From Glaciecola sp028401415 (GTDB lineage Bacteria; Pseudomonadota; Gammaproteobacteria; Enterobacterales; Alteromonadaceae): a DNA stretch of 64,000 nt. The stretch's first letter is position 1, and each line of letters opens with the position of its first letter. A model generated the notes under the pieces. It made no database searches, was not told the DNA's origin, and worked only from the letters and a program-made list of their open reading frames with translations. Both the position numbers and the translations under genes were made by a program. Of this stretch, positions 44,701-51,817 are shown in pieces. The stretch is from contig NZ_CP171821.2 in assembly GCF_028401415.2 (NCBI RefSeq), forward strand, positions 2,914,001 to 2,978,000. The letters are read 5' to 3'.

Positions 44701-45336
44701 TTTACCGCTTAAATCAAGTGCACGAGCCAGCTGATACATGGCATCCATTTGTTTTAGTGTGCTCGAATTCTCCGTATCCGCATTCTCATCAGATTCAACA
44801 AGGTCAGGAAGGTATGTTTGCGGTTGCGCGAGTATGCGCTGATATTCATCGATGGCTTCACTTAGATTGCCTGAGGCAGAATCATCCGCATTCATAAGCG
44901 CGATTTCCGCAATCTCCATTTTGATATCCGCTAAACGATAAGCAATTTGACGGCGCTGCTGCTCATCTCTCACGAGCGGCAGCAAAGATTCATATTCCGC
45001 TTGCTTTTGTAGCAAGCTGAGCCTTGGAATATCAGCAACATTGGTACTTGCAGAAGTCTCTGTATCTGTTTGCTGGCCGCGGGCCTGAGGCATCAAATTT
45101 AGACTGGATAAACCAGGCCGACTGCTTTTCCCCGCCAGCAAGCGTTGGCGTTGTTCGCGCTGAATCTCAGATAACCCCTTTGCGGGGCTTGCAGAAGCTT
45201 CAGGTTCAGACTCAATTGAAACAGGGTGACGCATCAACCCAAGTGCGCATGAAGCGAGAGAAAACAGACATACTAAGCTAAGCACAACGGTGCGAAATGC
45301 ATTTAAGATGAATATTTCACGCTTACACTTATTCAT
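41716..45336 (-). CDS. Very large TPR lipoprotein (1206 aa)
   Basis: This 1206-aa protein has a signal and lipobox (LVCLFSLASCALG) and repeated TPR-like helices throughout: AIDEYQRILAQPQ, FRIGEYYFNRQDFETASGYYRQVID, AYFALEQYPQAISAFERYAYMDDQ, and EQGQYAQAESYYRELLD. The organisation recalls GltD/AgmU-type scaffold proteins of the myxobacterial gliding machine: a long alpha-helical solenoid in the periplasm. The length is far above usual TPR lipoproteins. It follows the 720-aa TPR gene with a 6-nt gap. Confidence 0.82.
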   Translation of the reverse strand: MNKCKREIFILNAFRTVVLSLVCLFSLASCALGLMRHPVSIESEPEASASPAKGLSEIQREQRQRLLAGKSSRPGLSSLNLMPQARGQQTDTETSASTNVADIPRLSLLQKQAEYESLLPLVRDEQQRRQIAYRLADIKMEIAEIALMNADDSASGNLSEAIDEYQRILAQPQTYLPDLVESDENADTENSSTLKQMDAMYQLARALDLSGKQSQSVEVAKNYIKTFSLERYAPNEQHLELFFRIGEYYFNRQDFETASGYYRQVIDTHAQVSLKHGTDFYAISAYMLGWSEFKRDSFDEALYAFDLMLAHTFNNDVKLQQNNILSKLSLNGALDDTSLSKGELRLLKDSLRIMALTFSYQGSGQAILDFYAKGISQATHAQQGQPAYSHLIFEELAQQYLDEDRYTDSASVLLAFAQASPAHPRAVEFYVRHIDAYLLGGFSDEARIAKNKFVDTYSLGNGVLTAVYSPIADDALPYLRRYLQELAQTEHHLGQHIDAQLKRMNDKDKDRSEALEQRDFSSAFASEPVSGKADDLNQSLANASEVDLRSLRTEAYEQAISHYENFINTFSKLPQNSEYQQEVSQLRFYMAEAYFALEQYPQAISAFERYAYMDDQSDQALAAEAAYAAILAHEGLTSAPPHANQASNSQSPVDNHVSEAIRAKQQSQARFVLTFYDDKRSPLVASNLMHSYFAERAYIQAQKWAAYLLGDVTSVMDSSGSEKLSDTLIAQIIVDLRDHPQSSQFQQSASLVMAHSLFEQGQYAQAESYYRELLDATVAPDKQQTTAALATVMGLEISALQDRLAAAIYKQAEQTLAQVALSPQDISAMSNPYDLKLSAEAKLVLKEALAHWARLIKDVPTSSFRSAAQYDSAVYFAMLGNWQQAIELWLDFSTRFADSPLNESLPQQLLFAYQQSNNYEAAGDLLRSQFNAGAQNQHPVGSDNKQQARERLFQAALYYEQAGNRNKALDTFRQYAHAYPYPLAPANEARFKMSEYYLESGEENKRRFWLDKLIKAQLELSSSPSQDAEADAGSLSNDTQLAALGTPRSRYLAAMAAMVFAQDADRAFSQIALDLPLNESLQKKQSALTQAINSYDQVMSFGVAQFTTQANYRLANLYSTLAQDLMSSARPDNLSALEQSQYEILLEEQAYPFEEQAIEIHETNAKRAQTGIYDSYVKQSFEALSHFMPVRYNKQELIEELSADDL

Positions 45337-45342
45337 CGTCTA

Positions 45343-47505
45343 TCACTCTGAGGGCGCCAAGTCTTGTAAACGCAGCATGGCCAACCGCGTGTTCACTTGT
45401 TGGCTTGTCAATTGCTCAATTCGAAGTCTTATTAAATTTAGCAGCGCATTTTGTAAGCGTAAATCGGCTTGGTTAAATATCTCACGAGCCTGCTCATACA
45501 AACCCAGTATGCGAAGTTTATTTTGATCAATACTTTGCGATTGTTGCTCAAACAACTGTGTATTTTGTTTGGCGAGCCTTAAGCGTTCAAACTGATCTTG
45601 GGCGCTGCGCATCGCTTTGATTGCATCATCTAACAAGATTAGATGCTGTTGACGGCGCAGCGTAAAATTGTCATAAAGTTGCCAGTGAAGAAGCCCTTCT
45701 ATGCGTGTGAGCCTTTGTTCAACATTTTCGGGCAGCGCTGAACTTTCATTGCTCTTATGACTTTCATCTGCATGGATGCTTTTCAATCTCAATTGAGCGC
45801 TCTTTAATCGCCGTAACTGCTTGCTTTGTGCTGGGGTCGCCATTTTTTTTGCAAGCGCAATTTCTGCATTTGGCTGACCTGGGTGTTGTGTGATTTTCGC
45901 ATTGATAGTTTCAAGCGCTTGTCGCGTGTGACTAAGTTGGACTTGTGTTTGCTTGAGAGACAGGGCCTGCTGTCTTTGCAAATAGCGTGCTTGGCGAAGC
46001 TCAAGCATTTGTTCAAAAGTCGCCAGACTAGCAAGCTTACTTTGCAAGGCCCCCATACTTTGACGCGCTTGCTGGCGGACCAGCAAAAGATATCTTGCAT
46101 CGAAGCGACTTGTGGCACTAGGAGATAAAAACAGCTGTTTTATATCAAGCAGATCATCGGGCCATGAGCTCATGCTAGGCTGAATATTCGCTCCAGCTTG
46201 TGCATCGCTTAGTTCAAGCTTATTAACAAAAGAAAGCTGGTCGAAAAACCCACTCCTGCGAACCTCGCCTGCAAAAGCCTCAAGCGATGCGATACTTTGG
46301 TCGATTTGCGCACTTGTATCTTCAAGTGCAAAAAAAGCATCTGCGAATTCCCCTTCTAACTGATAGGCGTATGCGAGTCCATAACTGGCCTGAAGACGAT
46401 ATAAACCACTCGAACGCTGCTGCAAATAATGCCAAACCTGTTTCGCTTGTACCAATCGCTCGTCTTGCGCCATAGCCCAACCAAGGGTCAGCATCGCTTG
46501 TTCAGCGTCGCCACCGTCAATGGATACTGCTGTGACGACTTCCAAAGCATTTGCATCATCACCTTGCTTTAACAACGAATAAGCTAATCCAAGATTGACG
46601 CGATCATATAGCGCATCTAGCTCAGTTTGCACGAGTGCCTGCGCTTGTTCGACTGCGGCTCTATCAACACTGAAATCTTCGATAAACCAATTGCTTGGAT
46701 TGATCCAGTTGGCGAAGCGATTGCTGGCAGATAACTGTGGATTAGCCCTTGAAGCAAGAATTGACTGTTTTGCTTCAATAAACGCAGTCTCGGCTTGTTC
46801 ATAGTTTTGCTGATTAAACTGAATACTGCCGAGATTGGCTAATAGGTAGGCTCGATAGAAGGTATCGTCGCTTAATTGCTTTGCTAAATCCTCCCAAGCT
46901 TGTCCTTGCTGCATACGCCAGTATGCATTTAAGTAAATCAGTTCTTGCCATTGCTCATGTGTAATATGTTCGTTCAGGGCGCGCTCAGAGATGATCGAAA
47001 ACGCTTGCTGCGCTAAGTCAAATCGTTTGTTTTTAAGCCCTGCCTTTGCCAACCAATACCACGTATTTGCTTGAATGTAGGGAGAGCTGCTTTGCGCCAA
47101 CAGGGTATTTAATCGCTTTAAAGCCTGTTCATATAATCCGATATTCAGCTCTGAGGCGCCTTGAATAAGGCGTAAGCGATCGAGATTCGCTTGGTCAAGC
47201 GCTGAAAACTGATGTCTTCGTTCAGCCACTTCAATCAAGGTAAGCGTGCTGTCGTACTGCCCTTGAAAATAAGCATAAAGTGCGTGTTCAAAATCTGTCT
47301 GCTGCTGGACTTGTGCAGACGATATACTCTGTGAAACGGCAAATGGACAAGCGCCTGCTGCGAGAATACTGGCGTAAACCCATCCCCATAAATGTTTTCT
47401 CAGCCTATTTGAGCGTGTTTTTTTCGCGGCTGTGTTCACCAGTGCTTTTGGCAATGCCCAGACCTGCGCAAAGCAAAGCTGAATGTTTAAATGCGAAGTG
47501 CTCAT
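45343..47505 (-). CDS. TPR and coiled-coil exported protein (720 aa)
   Basis: This 720-aa protein has a hydrophobic N-terminal segment (LWGWVYASILAAGACPFAVS) that looks like a signal peptide after an odd basic leader. TPR repeats fill the first half (ALYAYFQGQYDSTLTLIEVAERR, IQFNQQNYEQAETAFIEAKQSI) and long coiled coils the second half (QALSLKQTQVQLSHTRQALETINAKI). The start may lie a few codons later, nearer the signal. No lipobox is visible. It is probably a periplasmic scaffold of the same complex. Confidence 0.78.
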   Translation of the reverse strand: MSTSHLNIQLCFAQVWALPKALVNTAAKKTRSNRLRKHLWGWVYASILAAGACPFAVSQSISSAQVQQQTDFEHALYAYFQGQYDSTLTLIEVAERRHQFSALDQANLDRLRLIQGASELNIGLYEQALKRLNTLLAQSSSPYIQANTWYWLAKAGLKNKRFDLAQQAFSIISERALNEHITHEQWQELIYLNAYWRMQQGQAWEDLAKQLSDDTFYRAYLLANLGSIQFNQQNYEQAETAFIEAKQSILASRANPQLSASNRFANWINPSNWFIEDFSVDRAAVEQAQALVQTELDALYDRVNLGLAYSLLKQGDDANALEVVTAVSIDGGDAEQAMLTLGWAMAQDERLVQAKQVWHYLQQRSSGLYRLQASYGLAYAYQLEGEFADAFFALEDTSAQIDQSIASLEAFAGEVRRSGFFDQLSFVNKLELSDAQAGANIQPSMSSWPDDLLDIKQLFLSPSATSRFDARYLLLVRQQARQSMGALQSKLASLATFEQMLELRQARYLQRQQALSLKQTQVQLSHTRQALETINAKITQHPGQPNAEIALAKKMATPAQSKQLRRLKSAQLRLKSIHADESHKSNESSALPENVEQRLTRIEGLLHWQLYDNFTLRRQQHLILLDDAIKAMRSAQDQFERLRLAKQNTQLFEQQSQSIDQNKLRILGLYEQAREIFNQADLRLQNALLNLIRLRIEQLTSQQVNTRLAMLRLQDLAPSE

Positions 47506-47517
47506 TAGCCTGTCATC

Positions 47518-48090
47518 CTAAAGGCGAGTGGCAGTAAACACAGGCTGGTGCTTAGCACTTGAGTCAAGCACGCTTAGCTCAATCGCAAGTGGCTCATCTG
47601 TCTTTTCAAACTCCAGGCTGAGCGCACGTTTGTATTCTCTTTGCTCGGGCCCTATGCCAATGAAAAACGCGCTGATCTCGTGCACACCCTGACCAATATT
47701 GCCAATATACAGACGCTGCACGCCACCTCGATAGAGCGCGTCTACTTGGCGTTCTGTATAGAGATATTGGGTAACTGTCTCGTCTCCTATTTTTAGCTCA
47801 ACCGAATCAAGCGCGAAGTATTCACCCACGTCCATAGAAAGGTAAACAGCCACTTGAGTTGAAGCTGGAAACAGCAAGTCTTCTTCTAAAATAAACAAGT
47901 CACGGTTAAGCCGCACTATCGCTTGACGCAAGCTTTCAATTTCTGCCCCCAACTCGCTCATCTGGGGTGTTTGCTCGCTATTGTTGCTCTGTTGCGAGAA
48001 CGCTGCCGGGCTTAAGCAAATGAGCAGAAGAAGGCCACAAATCAGCCTGCTTGTTTGCTGAAACGACCTGATAATAGCTAACATGCTCAT
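47518..48090 (-). CDS. Periplasmic protein of the envelope machine (190 aa)
   Basis: This 190-aa protein has a signal peptide (ICGLLLLICLSPAAFSQ), a short coiled-coil segment (MSELGAEIESLRQAIVRLNRDLFILEEDLLFP), and a beta-rich part (VAVYLSMDVGEYFALDSVELKIGDETV, LYRGGVQRLYIGNIGQGVHEISAFFIG). I recognise it only as a conserved-looking partner protein of TPR/ExbBD clusters. The family is not known to me by name. It lies 12 nt upstream of the 720-aa TPR gene. Confidence 0.7.
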   Translation of the reverse strand: MSMLAIIRSFQQTSRLICGLLLLICLSPAAFSQQSNNSEQTPQMSELGAEIESLRQAIVRLNRDLFILEEDLLFPASTQVAVYLSMDVGEYFALDSVELKIGDETVTQYLYTERQVDALYRGGVQRLYIGNIGQGVHEISAFFIGIGPEQREYKRALSLEFEKTDEPLAIELSVLDSSAKHQPVFTATRL

Positions 48091-48099
48091 ATCGAGCTC

Positions 48100-49296
48100 C
48101 TAATAGTAAATTGAGCCATAAAGCTTGATCACGCTGGCGGAAAAACCAAACAAAGGCTCTTCGCCCACCGGCGCATCCGCCGTAACGTCGCGAAAGTCCT
48201 CATAATCGAAGTCCATATAGTCGTATTCAAAATGCAATGAACTTCGTTTAATCATGTCACTGGATGAAAACTGCCATTCATAGCTGACGGCCACCCCTAG
48301 AGTAAGCCCACTATAGGTGCTCATCTCTTTATCACGTGCCATGAAATTAAACTGGTTTTCGCGTTCGAACAGGTCCTGATAAAAATCGGCGCTCTGTTGG
48401 GTGTAGTAGCGAGCAAACACATCAAACAAAAAGCCTTGGTAAGGATGCAGGTAGCCAAGCTTGTAGTTTTGCGCGTCAATGCCCCAAGTATCATCATATA
48501 AGCGAGCATCAGCGTAGATAGCCGCGCGGTAGGGCAAGTAGTAGTTTGCATTTAACGAATATGCATTAGATGAGCGAGTGTTTGGGTAAATTTCAGTGGC
48601 AAAGCGAAAGCCTTGTTCAGAATTTGCATCCAAAAATCTTACACTTCGATACGGATTGTTAAGGTAGCCCTCATCGGAAATATGTTCGGCGTTAAATCCC
48701 ATGATCAGGTTTTTGGTAAAGACTTGCGTAAAGCCGAAGCCAAACTTTTGTCTATCAGCCTCTTCACTAAAGCTCTCATCACCGCGACGCCCTACCTCGT
48801 CCCAGCCTTTGGAATAAGTGAGTGAAATAGTGGATAAGTCGCCAAAAAAGTCTTGACTGATGCCCACGAAAACGGAATTTGCTTCAAAGTCTTCTTCGCT
48901 TGAATTGGTGTAGCTGACACTTAACAAGGTTTTTTCGTGCAAAAAATCAGAGCCCAGCGTGGTCTCTTTTCGGGTTTCTTGATAAGGGGACGCGGTTGCC
49001 CTTACATCTATGGACGCGCCAGACACCGTATCGACATAATAATTGGCTGAGAGCGATACATGATTACCTACTTTTTTTCTCAGCAGCACGGAGGGGCCGT
49101 CAATGGTCACGCCATCTCCTTCATAGCGGTGATACATCACATCCGAGCGGTCTTGCGGTAACACCGCGGCCTGACTGGAAGAAATTGAAACAATCATTGC
49201 GGCAACAATGAGTACCAGCGCGAATAAAAACAAAGCTGTTTTCAACACGCGAGACCAAAATCGAGATGGTCGCAGAAAAAGCGGTCGTTGTTTCAT
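48100..49296 (-). CDS. DUF3570 outer-membrane beta-barrel protein
   Basis: The barrel protein (about 398 aa from ATG 49296) carries a signal-like segment (VLKTALFLFALVLIVAAMIVSISSSQA). The mature part matches DUF3570: DVMYHRYEGDGVTIDGPSVLLRKKVGNHVSLSANYYVDTVSGAS, then many alternating strands ending VIKLYGSIYY. The frame is open further upstream, to 49464 with GTG 49380, overlapping or touching the DUF4266 gene, so the exact start is uncertain. DUF3570 and DUF4266 are commonly found together. It may anchor or export part of the surface complex. Confidence 0.85.
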   Translation of the reverse strand: MKQRPLFLRPSRFWSRVLKTALFLFALVLIVAAMIVSISSSQAAVLPQDRSDVMYHRYEGDGVTIDGPSVLLRKKVGNHVSLSANYYVDTVSGASIDVRATASPYQETRKETTLGSDFLHEKTLLSVSYTNSSEEDFEANSVFVGISQDFFGDLSTISLTYSKGWDEVGRRGDESFSEEADRQKFGFGFTQVFTKNLIMGFNAEHISDEGYLNNPYRSVRFLDANSEQGFRFATEIYPNTRSSNAYSLNANYYLPYRAAIYADARLYDDTWGIDAQNYKLGYLHPYQGFLFDVFARYYTQQSADFYQDLFERENQFNFMARDKEMSTYSGLTLGVAVSYEWQFSSSDMIKRSSLHFEYDYMDFDYEDFRDVTADAPVGEEPLFGFSASVIKLYGSIYY

Positions 49297-49384
49297 AGCA
49301 GCCAGCGCTTGACTTTGGGCAGCATCTTTTAACACGATTCCGGTATCAAAACGGTGTAGCGTTCGTACAGACGGTTCCACTTGT

Positions 49385-49786
49385 TTAGTTACAGCCACAA
49401 CCACCACCAGCACCGCCATCGGCGCCACGTGCGCCTTCTCGTGATTCATTAACGTGCTTACCATAGGCTAAAGCGATAGGGTTACGATTCATGCTCATGA
49501 TGGGGTCTGCTAAGTTACTGCGTTCATAGGGTTTTACCCAAGGTTCTACTTTAAAAAATGAGGCACTAAACAAGCCTTCGAAAAAGCTCTCTGGCGTCTT
49601 TTCAGTTGTTGCATCATTTGGGATGACACCATCTGAAGCTTGCGCAGTTTTGCTGTTTTGCGCTTCAAGCCGAGCGTCAGAATGATTGTTGGTCATGGCG
49701 AAATACTCGCTTTGCGTCGACATGCCTGCACACCCGCTTAAAAATGCACTTGCAAGAATGACTATCAATCCAATAAAGCAACGCAT
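49385..49786 (-). CDS. DUF4266 lipoprotein
   Basis: This 133-aa lipoprotein has lipobox LSGC near residue 18 and a DUF4266 C-terminus: VEPWVKPYERSNLADPIMS, then a HVNESREG motif and the glycine-rich GGGCGCN end with two cysteines. The family is typically about 70-130 aa and is found with DUF3570 and TlpA. The terminal cysteines could bind a metal or be modified. The stop lies next to the DUF3570 gene, and the gene starts 2 nt after the TlpA stop. Confidence 0.87.
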   Translation of the reverse strand: MRCFIGLIVILASAFLSGCAGMSTQSEYFAMTNNHSDARLEAQNSKTAQASDGVIPNDATTEKTPESFFEGLFSASFFKVEPWVKPYERSNLADPIMSMNRNPIALAYGKHVNESREGARGADGGAGGGCGCN

Positions 49787-49788
49787 GC

Positions 49789-50334
49789 TTACTCCTCACG
49801 CAATAGCATGTTGATTGCCTCTTCATACTTAAGCTCATCGCCTTTGCGATAACCCATATGAAGCAAGCGCTGCTTGCCATTGCGATCGATAATCACGGTG
49901 GTTGGCATAGCATTGACATTAAAAAGTTCACTGACCTTTCCCTGAGTGTCGTAAAGTACGGGAAAGCTCACTTCGATATCATCAAGCAATACATTGGCTT
50001 TATCAGGGTGGTCGTCTACGTTCACCGCTAAAATTTCAAAGCCTAAGTCAGAATAGTCTTGATAGAGGCTTTCCATTTCAGGTAACTCCTCTCGGCATGG
50101 CCCGCACCAGGAGGCCCAAAAGTTGATAAGCACAATGTTGCCGCGCTGCTCCGACAGGCGAATATTGCCAGCATCTTTGCTCTTAAGGGTAAAATCCGGT
50201 GCTAAAATACTCTTATTGATGCCCTCAGTTGCTGCATTGACGTAACTTGACATAAAACCAAGTAAAGCCACCGACAGCATAACGAGTAAGATAAAACTAA
50301 GCGCCGTTTGCGAACGGTATGGTTGGAATCTCAT
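49789..50334 (-). CDS. TlpA/ResA-like membrane-anchored thioredoxin
   Basis: This 181-aa protein has a membrane anchor (FILLVMLSVALLGFMSSYVNA) and a thioredoxin domain (IVLINFWASWCGPCREELPEMESLY) with a CGPC active site. It is a periplasmic reductant of the TlpA/ResA type, acting for example on cysteines of haem-binding sites or on cysteine-containing lipoproteins. The neighbouring haem proteins and the Cys-rich DUF4266 lipoprotein are natural candidates, but this is inferred. Confidence 0.92.
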   Translation of the reverse strand: MRFQPYRSQTALSFILLVMLSVALLGFMSSYVNAATEGINKSILAPDFTLKSKDAGNIRLSEQRGNIVLINFWASWCGPCREELPEMESLYQDYSDLGFEILAVNVDDHPDKANVLLDDIEVSFPVLYDTQGKVSELFNVNAMPTTVIIDRNGKQRLLHMGYRKGDELKYEEAINMLLREE

Positions 50335-50360
50335 AGTGCTTGCCTTTTCATTTACATGCC

Positions 50361-51038
50361 TTAAAAGAAAAATGAGGTTGAAAGCGTGTAGGTTAGATTA
50401 TTCACGTTCTTTTCTTTGCCTAATATATCGCTGTTGAAGATGTGATCGCGCACATCTAATCGAAGCGCGAAGTAATCGGTAAGCAGCACTCGATAGCCTG
50501 CCCCTGCCGAGACAGTGAAGCGTTCATCTCCACCAAATTCTGTACTGCCAGCGCCCAGCGTCAGATAAAAATCGGTGTTAAACACCAGGTCACTGGTCAC
50601 AAATAGTTCACCGTTCATGTTGTAGCCAAGGGAAACATCATAGTAGCGGTAGTCTCGCTCGTCGTCGGTCAAAAACGGTGCGCCACCCGAGAGGGTTTCA
50701 AAACTGGTTTCGCCGGCTTGAGCAATACCGTAGGTTCCTTCAATGAAAAGGTGTTCATTGACGTGGTAGGCAATGCGAGCGCCATATACAACATTGGATT
50801 CAAAATCTTCAATACTAATGACACCCATGTATGCACCCACCTCAAAATTCTCAGAATCAATGTCGAATTCTTTGATGTCACGACGCTCAATATTTGGATC
50901 AATCTCCACCTGTGCTTGATTGCTATTGACTTGAGCAAAGGCAGTATTGTTGATGATAAATTGACTCGCTAGCACGGCTAGACAAACAACGGTTGCGCCA
51001 TATTGTTTAATTCTATTCACGGTCAATTTCACTGCCAT
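50361..51038 (-). CDS. Outer-membrane beta-barrel protein (OmpX/OmpW-size)
   Basis: The protein (about 225 aa from ATG 51038) has a signal sequence (VVCLAVLASQFIINNTAFA) and beta-strands such as FEVGAYMGVISIEDFESNVVYGARIAYHVNEHLFIEGTYG, ending in STSFFF. This is a typical OmpA/OmpW-size eight- to ten-strand barrel. The ATG at 51038 has AAAGGAG before it and avoids the upstream 21-nt extension. It is one of three barrel proteins in the operon, as expected for an envelope machine with GltA/B/H-type outer-membrane parts. Confidence 0.82.
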   Translation of the reverse strand: MAVKLTVNRIKQYGATVVCLAVLASQFIINNTAFAQVNSNQAQVEIDPNIERRDIKEFDIDSENFEVGAYMGVISIEDFESNVVYGARIAYHVNEHLFIEGTYGIAQAGETSFETLSGGAPFLTDDERDYRYYDVSLGYNMNGELFVTSDLVFNTDFYLTLGAGSTEFGGDERFTVSAGAGYRVLLTDYFALRLDVRDHIFNSDILGKEKNVNNLTYTLSTSFFF

Positions 51039-51045
51039 TTCTCCT

Positions 51046-51813
51046 TTAAAAAAACACACTGGCGCCCAGCATCCACTGATCTAGGCGCTCTTGTTCATCG
51101 CGATCGGTAAGCGCAAGTAAGGCTCGATATTCAAATTTGAGCAACACACTTTTAGTAAAGTAATAGCGCGCACCGGCACCCACCTCGTAGTGGTTAGATG
51201 TTCTCAATTCGTCGCCACTTTGCACTAAGTTCGCTCTTGGCTGGGTGCGAATTTGACCCGCCCCAACAGCCAAATACGGGCTTATCTTCCAGCTGGGAAA
51301 TAAAGTATGACGCATGCGAAGCGACCAAATTCTGTTTTCAGAAAAATCCCCGAGGGCTTGGGTGAAGCTTGCATCCACCGCCAAATTGCGCGTCCACACC
51401 CAGGTGCCAGATGCGCTCAACGCTGCAACATCGTCAAGTACACCACCCATCAATGTTATTTCGAAGTCGCGGTTTTGATAGTCTTCAAAGCTGCCGCTGG
51501 AAGCAAACACGCTACTACCGTCGCTTAAGCGGGTTAGCGCAATACTTTTTTCACTTATCCAACCTTCGACTGCCCTGCCACCGCGAGTCTGCACACGAAT
51601 TTTGTACCATGAGGTTTGTGATTTAAGCACGGCTAAACGCTCACCTTTTTCGACCACGTGAAAGATAGGGTAAGCTTGAGCAGGGCCCGTGTGGACGTTG
51701 ATAAATGCACCATTGACAATCAACTCAAAAGGCTGTGAAGCAACAAGCGGGGAAGAAACACCATATAGGCAAAGTGCGAGGATGAGTTTTGCGCTCAAGA
51801 CGTGACTAAACAT
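51046..51813 (-). CDS. SH3b-domain outer-membrane beta-barrel protein
   Basis: The protein (about 255 aa from ATG 51813, TAGGAG directly upstream) starts with a signal (LILALCLYGVSSPLVA) and an SH3b domain (FINVHTGPAQAYPIFHVVEKGERLAVLKSQTSWYKIRV, then GWISEKSIAL). A barrel of about eight strands follows and ends GASVFF. SH3b can bind peptidoglycan or peptides, so it may fix the barrel to the wall. Its start lies 4 nt beyond the stop of the large cytochrome gene, an indication of coupling. Confidence 0.85.
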   Translation of the reverse strand: MFSHVLSAKLILALCLYGVSSPLVASQPFELIVNGAFINVHTGPAQAYPIFHVVEKGERLAVLKSQTSWYKIRVQTRGGRAVEGWISEKSIALTRLSDGSSVFASSGSFEDYQNRDFEITLMGGVLDDVAALSASGTWVWTRNLAVDASFTQALGDFSENRIWSLRMRHTLFPSWKISPYLAVGAGQIRTQPRANLVQSGDELRTSNHYEVGAGARYYFTKSVLLKFEYRALLALTDRDEQERLDQWMLGASVFF

Positions 51814-51817
51814 TCTC

